Positions 1 through 4,282 of a DNA stretch of 8,164 bases are shown here, piece by piece. The notes under the pieces are model-generated. The model worked only from the letters and a program-made list of their open reading frames with translations. It ran no database searches and was not told the origin of the DNA. Position 1 is the first letter of the stretch, and each line of letters opens with the position of its first letter. Source of the stretch: Mycobacterium sp. (GTDB lineage Bacteria; Actinomycetota; Actinomycetes; Mycobacteriales; Mycobacteriaceae); assembly GCA_020438915.1 (NCBI GenBank), contig JAGQTR010000018.1, positions 1 through 8,164 on the forward strand. The letters run 5' to 3'. The translations under genes and the position numbers were made by a program.

Positions 1-1
1 C

Positions 2-583
2 GGCAAGCCGGCGCTGTTCATCGTCGAGGCCTCCACCAAGGGATTGACCGTTAAGGCCGACCCGAGCATGGGCATCCGCGCCGCCGCACTCGGACGAGTC
101 GAGCTCGATAAGGTCGCGGTGCCGCTGAGCGCGAGATTGGGCGAGCAAGAGGCCCCGGCCGCCGACTCCGCCAGGATCTATTCCGAGGCGATCGCGCTGT
201 CCCGGCTCGGCTGGGCGGCGCTGGCCGTCGGCACCTCGCACGCGGTGCTGGACTACGTCATCCCCTACGTGAAGGAACGCGAAGCCTTCGGCGAACCGAT
301 CGCCCGCAGACAGTCGGTTGCCTTCATGTGCGCCAACATTGCGATCGAGCTCGATGGGCTACGTCTGATCACGTGGCGCGGGGCGGCGCGGGCCCAGCAG
401 GGCCTGTCATTCGCCCGAGAAGCAGCGCTGGCCAAGAAGATCGGTACCGATAGGGGAATGCAGATCGGCCTCGACGGTGTGCAGCTGCTCGGTGGCCACG
501 GCTTCACCAAGGAACACCCGGTCGAGCGCTGGTACCGCGATCTGCGGGCCATCGGCGTCGCCGAAGGTGTCGTGGTCCTGTAA
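2..583 (+). CDS. fadE24: Acyl-CoA dehydrogenase, FadE24-like, 3' part only (5' end outside window)
   Basis: This is the C-terminal 193 residues of a flavin-dependent acyl-CoA dehydrogenase, which introduces the alpha-beta double bond into an acyl-CoA thioester in the cytoplasm. The reading frame is open from base 2, so the gene begins upstream; the TTG at 44 is an internal leucine codon and not a start. The fragment covers the end of the beta domain (GKPALFIVEAS) and the C-terminal helical domain, with the family-typical REAFGEPIARRQSVAF segment. The second acyl-CoA dehydrogenase signature follows (QLLGGHGFTKEHPVERWYRD). The glutamate of the terminal AEG, fragment residue 188, aligns with the catalytic Glu of the FEGT motif in the next gene. 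The protein ends only five residues later, so it lacks the last helix present in its neighbour. It lies 39 bases upstream of the fadE23-like gene in the same direction, and the two probably share a transcript. The fadE24 name rests on this pairing and remembered similarity to the M. tuberculosis gene; the family call is firm. Confidence 0.85.
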   Translation, partial: GKPALFIVEASTKGLTVKADPSMGIRAAALGRVELDKVAVPLSARLGEQEAPAADSARIYSEAIALSRLGWAALAVGTSHAVLDYVIPYVKEREAFGEPIARRQSVAFMCANIAIELDGLRLITWRGAARAQQGLSFAREAALAKKIGTDRGMQIGLDGVQLLGGHGFTKEHPVERWYRDLRAIGVAEGVVVL

Positions 584-607
584 CTCCCACCCACGCGACA
601 AGAGACC

Positions 608-614
608 AGGGAAG
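608..614 (+). promoter_or_regulatory. Ribosome binding site of the fadE23-like gene
   Basis: The purine-rich AGGGAAG lies eight bases before the ATG at 623. It supports that start, and it shows that the second dehydrogenase has its own ribosome entry although it sits close behind the first. Confidence 0.6.
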
Positions 615-622
615 AATCTGAT

Positions 623-1831
623 ATGGCAATCAATCTGGAAATGCCGAAGAAGTTGCGGGCGGTCATCGAGAAGGGCCACCAGGGAGCCGCGGAGATTCTG
701 CGACCGATCTCGCGCAAGTACGATCTGAAGGAGCACGCCTACCCCGTCGAGCTGGACACCGTCGCAACGCTGTTTGAAGGGATCTCGGAGGCCAAAACCA
801 TCTCGTTCGCCGGCGCCGAGGCATTCCGCGATGTCGAGGGCCCCAAAGGAAATGTCAACGGGGGCAATATGTCCGCCGTGCTCAACATCCTGGAGGTCAG
901 CTGGGGCGACGTCGCGTTGGTGCTCTCGATACCGTTCCAGGGTTTGGGCAATGCCGCGATCTCAGGTGTGGCCACCGACGAGCAACTCGAGCGGTTGGGC
1001 AAGGTGTGGGCCGCGATGGCCATCACCGAACCGGGCTTCGGATCGGATTCGGCCGCGGTGTCGACGACTGCGGTACTCGACGGCGACGAGTATGTGATCA
1101 ACGGTGAGAAGATCTTCGTCACCGCGGGGTCGCGCGCAACCCACATCGTGGTGTGGGCGACCTTGGACAAAACCAAGGGCCGGGCGGCGATCAAGTCGTT
1201 CATAGTGCCACGGGAACATCCGGGCGTGACCGTGGAACGCCTCGAACACAAGCTCGGCATCAAGGCCTCCGACACCGCGGTGATCCGCTTCGACAACGTC
1301 CGTATCCCGAAGGAAAACCTGCTCGGGAATCCGGACATCAACGTCGACAAGGGATTTGCCGGGGTGATGGAGACCTTCGACAACACCCGCCCGATCGTGG
1401 CCGCGATGGCAGTCGGGGTTGCCCGGGCGGCGCTGGAGGAGCTTCGCAAGATCCTGACCGACGCCGGCATCGAGATTTCCTACGACAAGCCGGCACACGC
1501 CCAAAGTGCTGCGGCCGCGGAGTTCCTGCGGATGGAGGCCGACTGGGAATCCGGGTATCTGCTCACTTTGCGCTCGGCGTGGCAGGCCGACAACAAGATC
1601 CCCAACTCCAAGGAAGCGTCGATGGGCAAGGCCAAGGCCGCCCGCGTCGCCAGCGATATCACGCTCAAGACCGTGGAACTGGCCGGCACCGCCGGTTACT
1701 CCGAGGAAGCCCTGTTGGAGAAGTGGGCCCGCGACTCAAAGATTCTCGACATCTTCGAAGGCACCCAACAGATTCAACAGCTGGTGGTTGCGCGCCGCCT
1801 GCTCGGTCTGTCCTCGGCAGAATTGAAATAG
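623..1831 (+). CDS. fadE23: Acyl-CoA dehydrogenase FadE23
   Basis: This is a complete 402-residue acyl-CoA dehydrogenase, normal length for the family, carrying out FAD-dependent alpha-beta dehydrogenation of an acyl-CoA. The first family signature, AMAITEPGFGSD, is at residues 131-142. The beta-domain segment FVTAGSRATHIVVWAT (165-180) and the substrate-loop region follow. The C-terminal helical domain carries GTAGYSEEALLEKWARD (355-371) and the IFEGTQQIQQ motif, whose Glu379 is the expected catalytic base. The ATG at 623 has a good Shine-Dalgarno sequence eight bases upstream. The sequence closely resembles M. tuberculosis FadE23 (Rv3140) as I remember it, and it follows a FadE24-like gene as in that genome. 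Dehydrogenases in mycobacterial tandem fadE pairs often act as heterotetramers in lipid or sterol side-chain degradation, so FadE24 and FadE23 may form one enzyme; that is inference. The M. tuberculosis pair is reported as isoniazid-induced. The true acyl substrate cannot be read from the sequence. Confidence 0.92.
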   Translation: MAINLEMPKKLRAVIEKGHQGAAEILRPISRKYDLKEHAYPVELDTVATLFEGISEAKTISFAGAEAFRDVEGPKGNVNGGNMSAVLNILEVSWGDVALVLSIPFQGLGNAAISGVATDEQLERLGKVWAAMAITEPGFGSDSAAVSTTAVLDGDEYVINGEKIFVTAGSRATHIVVWATLDKTKGRAAIKSFIVPREHPGVTVERLEHKLGIKASDTAVIRFDNVRIPKENLLGNPDINVDKGFAGVMETFDNTRPIVAAMAVGVARAALEELRKILTDAGIEISYDKPAHAQSAAAAEFLRMEADWESGYLLTLRSAWQADNKIPNSKEASMGKAKAARVASDITLKTVELAGTAGYSEEALLEKWARDSKILDIFEGTQQIQQLVVARRLLGLSSAELK

Positions 1832-1868
1832 ACCGGGGTCATTTCGCTCGGCGCTCGTGAGCCAGCCG

Positions 1869-2867
1869 TCAGAACCCGTCCCGCACAACCACGCGGGTTC
1901 GCCCGGTGACCCCGCCGGCGATGATGCTGCCGAGAACATCGGCGACTTCCCGTACCGGCACATCCCGGGTGATCCGCTCCAAATGGCGTGGCCGCCACCC
2001 TGCGTCGATCTCGGCCCAGAGCTGCCGGCGCTTCGCGATGGGCAACAGTACCGAGTCGATTCCGGCCAGGGTCACCCCGCGCAGAATGAAGGGCAGGACG
2101 GTCGCCGGCAGGTCCACTGAACCGGCGAGTCCCGAAATCGCGGCTACCCCGGCATATTTCATCGTGCTCAAGGCATACGCCAGGGTCTTACCGCCGACGC
2201 AGTCGACGACTGCGGCCCACTTCGATTTACCCAGCGGGCGCACTTTGTCCTCGGGGCCCGGGACCCGGTCGATGACCTCAGCGGCACCCAGGTCCCGCAG
2301 CAGATCATGGGCGTCGGCCTTGCCGGTCGACGCCACCACTTCGTACCCCAGGCCGGCAAGTAGGTCGACGCTGATGCTTCCCACGCCGCCGGTGGCGCCG
2401 GTGACCAGCACCGGCCCGTCCGACGGGGTGAGGCCGTGCCCGCGTATGGCATTCACACTCATCGCTGCGGTGAAGCCGGCCGTACCGATCGCGGCCGCCT
2501 CGGCGGTAGTCAGGCTGGACAGCCCGACCACGAACTCGGCGGGATAGCGCGCCAGCTGCGCGTAGCCACCGTGGCGGCCGGTCCCGATGTCCTGGCCGTG
2601 CGCCATCACCGTATCGCCGACGCTGAACGCCGAGGAGGTACTGGCAGTCACCGTGCCTGCCACATCGATGCCCGGAATCAGCGGATAGGCCCGTGCCACT
2701 CCACCTTTGGGTGTGACGGCGAGAGCGTCCTTGTAGTTCACGCTGGAATACTCGACGCGGATCTCCACCTCGCCGTCTGGCAACAACGATTCGTCGATCA
2801 CCTCGTGGCGCAGCTCGATTCCACCCTCGGCATCCTCGTGAGCCACCATCGCGTTGATTTCCGTCAT
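1869..2867 (-). CDS. YhdH/AcuI-family NADPH-dependent oxidoreductase (putative acrylyl-CoA reductase)
   Basis: This is a 332-residue medium-chain dehydrogenase/reductase of the zinc-free quinone oxidoreductase-like branch, close to the 320-330 residues usual for YhdH/AcuI proteins. The N-terminal GroES-like domain has the subfamily-typical stretch YSSVNYKDALAVTPKGGVAR (40-59) followed by YPLIPGIDVAGTV (61-73). The Rossmann domain has the nucleotide-binding VTGATGGVGS (155-164) and STGK (180-183), a pattern consistent with NADPH. AcuI enzymes reduce acryloyl-CoA to propionyl-CoA; whether this one does so is inferred from family resemblance. I chose the ATG at 2867 and not the TTG at 2888, because the latter lies five bases from a large hairpin and the extra residues are not family-like. 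The gene converges on the fadE23-like gene with 37 bases between stops. No Shine-Dalgarno precedes the ATG, and a TACTGT box seven bases upstream suggests a leaderless mRNA. In M. tuberculosis the neighbour of fadE23 is also a quinone oxidoreductase-type gene, fadB4; I cannot say this is its orthologue. Confidence 0.85.
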   Translation of the reverse strand: MTEINAMVAHEDAEGGIELRHEVIDESLLPDGEVEIRVEYSSVNYKDALAVTPKGGVARAYPLIPGIDVAGTVTASTSSAFSVGDTVMAHGQDIGTGRHGGYAQLARYPAEFVVGLSSLTTAEAAAIGTAGFTAAMSVNAIRGHGLTPSDGPVLVTGATGGVGSISVDLLAGLGYEVVASTGKADAHDLLRDLGAAEVIDRVPGPEDKVRPLGKSKWAAVVDCVGGKTLAYALSTMKYAGVAAISGLAGSVDLPATVLPFILRGVTLAGIDSVLLPIAKRRQLWAEIDAGWRPRHLERITRDVPVREVADVLGSIIAGGVTGRTRVVVRDGF

Positions 2868-2874
2868 GACAGTC

Positions 2875-2880
2875 ACAGTA
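2875..2880 (-). promoter_or_regulatory. Candidate -10 box for a leaderless acuI-like transcript
   Basis: On the minus strand TACTGT fits the mycobacterial TANNNT -10 consensus and ends seven bases before the ATG of the YhdH/AcuI-like gene. Transcription would then begin at or within a base of the start codon. There is no Shine-Dalgarno sequence in front of this ATG, which agrees with a leaderless message, common in mycobacteria. No -35 is evident, because that position falls inside the terminator hairpin. This is a weak, position-based call. Confidence 0.3.
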
Positions 2881-2892
2881 GCCGCCAACGAG

Positions 2893-2933
2893 ACGAAGCC
2901 CCCCGACCGCCAACGGCGGCCGGAGGGCTTCGT
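2893..2933 (-). terminator. Strong hairpin, probable terminator of the fbpC-like gene
   Basis: This is an inverted repeat with two 19-base arms and a three-base loop, and it has only two mismatched pairs. The arms begin ACGAAGCCC and end GGGCTTCGT. It starts 12 bases past the stop codon of the antigen 85-type gene in the direction of its transcription. There is no long T run after the stem, only CTCGTT, as is common for mycobacterial terminators. It would insulate the downstream oxidoreductase gene, whose start lies 26 bases further on. Confidence 0.75.
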
Positions 2934-2944
2934 TTAATCCAGAT

Positions 2945-3919
2945 CTATCCGATGAGGTGCGCCTGCAGGTCAGGCTTCATGGCCTGCAGCTCCCGGCCCC
3001 AGTACGCCCAGTTGTGCGTGCCGTTGTCGGGGAAGTTGAACACACCGTTCTTGCCGCCCGCGGCCAGGTAGTTGTCGCGGAAGGTGATGTTGGTCTTGAT
3101 CGTCAGACCCTCCAGGAACGTCGCGGGAAGGTCGCCGCCACCGAGTTCATTGGGCTGACCGTTACCGCAGTAGATCCAGATCCGGGTGCCGTTGGCCACG
3201 ATCCGCGGGATCTGCACCATCGGGTCATTGCGCTGCCATGCCGGGTCGCTGGACGGACCCCACATGTCCTCGGACTTGAAGCCGCCCGCATCACCCATCG
3301 AGATTCCGATCAGGAAGGGCCACCATCCCTCGGAGGGGTTCAGGAAGCCCGACATCGATCCGGCATAAACGAACTGCTGGGGGTGATACACCGACAGGAT
3401 CAGCGACGCCGATCCAGCCATTGACAGTCCGATAGCGGCGCTGCCGGTGGGCTTGACCGCACGCTCAGAAGCCAGGTAGTTCGGCAGCTCGGAGGTCAGG
3501 AAGGTCTCCCACTTGTAGGTGAGCGTCGGCCCCTTGTTGCGGGCCGGCCGATACCAGTCTGCATAGAAGCTGGACTGGCCGCCGACGGGCATCACGATCG
3601 ACAACCCCGAGTCGAGGTACCACTCGAACGCCTGGGTGTTGATGTCCCAGCCGTTGAAGTCGTCCTGCGCGCGCAAACCGTCCAGCAGGTAGACGGCCGG
3701 GGAGTTCTCGCCGCCACTCTGGAACTGGACCTTGATGTCCCGTCCCATCGATGGCGAAGGCACCATCAGGTACTCGACCGGCAGCCCCGGCCGGGAGAAT
3801 GCTCCGGCGGTCGCTGACCCTCCGGTGATTCCGACCAACGCGGGCAGCAATGCAGCCGCCATGGTCGCAACGCTGATCCGGCGCGCCCACGGCCCGCGAA
3901 TCCTGTTCAGAAGTCTCAT
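2945..3919 (-). CDS. fbpC: Antigen 85-type mycolyltransferase/trehalose mycolyl transferase, Ag85C-like
   Basis: This is a 324-residue secreted esterase of the antigen 85 family. The family transfers mycolic acids between trehalose monomycolates, making trehalose dimycolate and mycolylating arabinogalactan outside the cell membrane. A signal peptide (positively charged start, hydrophobic core about 16-34, ATAGA before the cut) precedes the family-invariant mature start FSRPGLPVEY at residue 41. With cleavage after residue 40, the family's key positions fall in place: Asp80, Arg83, nucleophile Ser166 (GLSMAG), Cys251 (YCGNG), Glu270 (FLEGL) and His302 (GTHNW). The fibronectin-binding region AFEWYLDSGLSIV is also recognisable. 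The segment YRPARNKGPTLTYKW lacks the two cysteines that form a disulfide in Ag85A and Ag85B. This, together with SGFLNPSEGWWPFLIG and DPMVQIPRIVAN, points to the Ag85C branch. The Ala/Pro-rich tail of M. tuberculosis FbpC is absent. The neighbours differ from those of M. tuberculosis fbpC, so this may be an additional paralogue. The ATG at 3919 has only a weak GGATGGA ribosome site. Confidence 0.93.
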   Translation of the reverse strand: MRLLNRIRGPWARRISVATMAAALLPALVGITGGSATAGAFSRPGLPVEYLMVPSPSMGRDIKVQFQSGGENSPAVYLLDGLRAQDDFNGWDINTQAFEWYLDSGLSIVMPVGGQSSFYADWYRPARNKGPTLTYKWETFLTSELPNYLASERAVKPTGSAAIGLSMAGSASLILSVYHPQQFVYAGSMSGFLNPSEGWWPFLIGISMGDAGGFKSEDMWGPSSDPAWQRNDPMVQIPRIVANGTRIWIYCGNGQPNELGGGDLPATFLEGLTIKTNITFRDNYLAAGGKNGVFNFPDNGTHNWAYWGRELQAMKPDLQAHLIG

Positions 3920-3936
3920 ACCGTCAATCCATCCAT
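3916..3936 (-). other. Six-codon upstream reading frame overlapping the fbpC start
   Basis: On the minus strand an ATG at 3936 opens a reading frame encoding MDGLTV. Its TGA stop overlaps the fbpC-like start codon as ATGA. Such an arrangement could allow translation of the main gene by re-initiation. The purines GGAAG directly abut this ATG, which is too close for a normal ribosome site, so its use is doubtful. It may be chance. Confidence 0.2.
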
Positions 3937-3970
3937 CTTCCGGTTACCGCGTATGCGGTTTGTTCTGCAA

Positions 3971-3983
3971 GTATCTCGACCAG
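3971..3983 (+). repeat. 13-base near-repeat, copy 1 (fbpC side)
   Basis: GTATCTCGACCAG differs in one base from GTATCTTGACCAG at 4253-4265. Copy 1 lies about 50 bases upstream of the fbpC-like start, and copy 2 lies 17 bases upstream of the PAS-GGDEF start. Copy 1 also overlaps the short palindrome GACC-A-GGTC at 3978-3986. A shared regulator site is possible. Confidence 0.4.
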
Positions 3984-4031
3984 GTCAATACGACCCGGCC
4001 ACCATAGCGATGTCTTCCCTGAGTTGTCACA

Positions 4032-4064
4032 CCACTGCGCAGCAGCCAAACGGCGGCGCAGTGG
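4032..4064. repeat. Stem-loop with perfect nine-base arms
   Basis: CCACTGCGC at 4032-4040 is perfectly complementary to GCGCAGTGG at 4056-4064. The 15-base interior can form a further GCC/GGC pairing around AAAC. The strand and role are unclear. No T run follows on either strand, so a terminator is unlikely. An operator, or an mRNA leader structure of either divergent gene, would fit. Confidence 0.55.
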
Positions 4065-4122
4065 GCCGAGAAAACTTCCTTTGTAGCTGTTGCAGTAAAG
4101 CACGTGACCAGCACCTAAGAAA

Positions 4123-4139
4123 GTTCGGCCACGCCGAAC
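4123..4139. repeat. 17-base perfect dyad GTTCGGC-CAC-GCCGAAC
   Basis: Seven-base arms are perfectly symmetrical about a three-base centre. This size and shape are typical of a binding site for a dimeric helix-turn-helix regulator. It lies 143 bases upstream of the PAS-GGDEF start and 203 bases from the fbpC-like start. No regulator gene is present in the window to pair it with. Confidence 0.5.
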
Positions 4140-4146
4140 CGCCCAT

Positions 4147-4158
4147 TTCCTGCAGGAA
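4147..4158. repeat. 12-base perfect palindrome TTCCTGCAGGAA
   Basis: This is a gapless 12-base palindrome, eight bases from the 17-base dyad, and it overlaps a second eight-base palindrome GGAATTCC at 4155-4162. Together with its neighbours it forms a cluster of symmetrical sites; its function is unknown. Confidence 0.4.
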
Positions 4159-4243
4159 TTCCGAAACTGACGCGTGGGCAAATTCGCCGACGCGCCCGGG
4201 CGAAATCACTGGCAGTCACCGCGAAACCCACCGACTGGCACAC

Positions 4244-4265
4244 CTGGTCGCAGTATCTTGACCAG
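4244..4265 (+). promoter_or_regulatory. Candidate -10 box inside an inverted repeat before the PAS-GGDEF gene
   Basis: CTGGTC (4244-4249) and GACCAG (4260-4265) are perfect inverted arms separated by ten bases. Those bases contain TATCTT (4254-4259), a fit to the mycobacterial TANNNT -10 consensus. Transcription would start near 4266-4268 and give a leader of about 15 bases that includes the Shine-Dalgarno sequence. The -35 position holds CCGACT, a poor match. A protein bound to the arms would cover the -10, so repression is the natural guess. Confidence 0.35.
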
Positions 4266-4270
4266 AAAGT

Positions 4271-4278
4271 GGAGGGGG
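4271..4278 (+). promoter_or_regulatory. Strong ribosome binding site of the PAS-GGDEF gene
   Basis: GGAGGGGG directly precedes the ATG at 4283 at normal distance and fixes that start. It is the strongest Shine-Dalgarno sequence in the window. Confidence 0.75.
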
Positions 4279-4282
4279 AAGG

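Larger units (their letters stand above)
3920..4282. promoter_or_regulatory. Divergent intergenic region between fbpC-like and PAS-GGDEF genes
   Basis: These 363 bases hold no convincing gene; short open frames exist on both strands but lack ribosome sites and coding character. The region must contain the promoters of both divergent genes. It is unusually rich in inverted repeats: ACCGC-N4-GCGGT at 3946-3959, GACC-A-GGTC at 3978-3986, a nine-base-arm stem at 4032-4064, a 17-base dyad at 4123-4139, a 12-base palindrome at 4147-4158, TTCGCC-N10-GGCGAA at 4183-4204, and CTGGTC-N10-GACCAG at 4244-4265. The word GACCAG occurs three times on the plus strand (3978, 4106, 4260) and once inverted (4244). 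No clear promoter for the fbpC-like gene was found. Confidence 0.6.

Noticed and set aside
739..1470. Long antisense open frame within fadE23
   Set aside because: It mirrors the codon structure of a clear acyl-CoA dehydrogenase; its translation is rich in Ser, Pro and Arg and has no recognisable domain.
1832..1868. Possible bidirectional terminator between the convergent fadE23-like and YhdH/AcuI-like genes
   Set aside because: Only a four-base stem (GCTC-GT-GAGC) can be drawn, too weak to call.
2868..2888. TTG at 2888 or GTG at 2876 as the start of the YhdH/AcuI-like gene
   Set aside because: Both lie closer to the terminator hairpin and lack ribosome sites; the ATG at 2867 gives the usual family length.
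3860..3900. Twin-arginine export signal in the fbpC-like protein (ARRISVAT)
   Set aside because: The residues after RR do not fit the Tat consensus well, and antigen 85 proteins are generally regarded as Sec-exported.
3924..4181. 85-codon minus-strand frame in the divergent region
   Set aside because: It has no ribosome site and no domain, and it overlaps the likely regulatory DNA of the fbpC-like gene.
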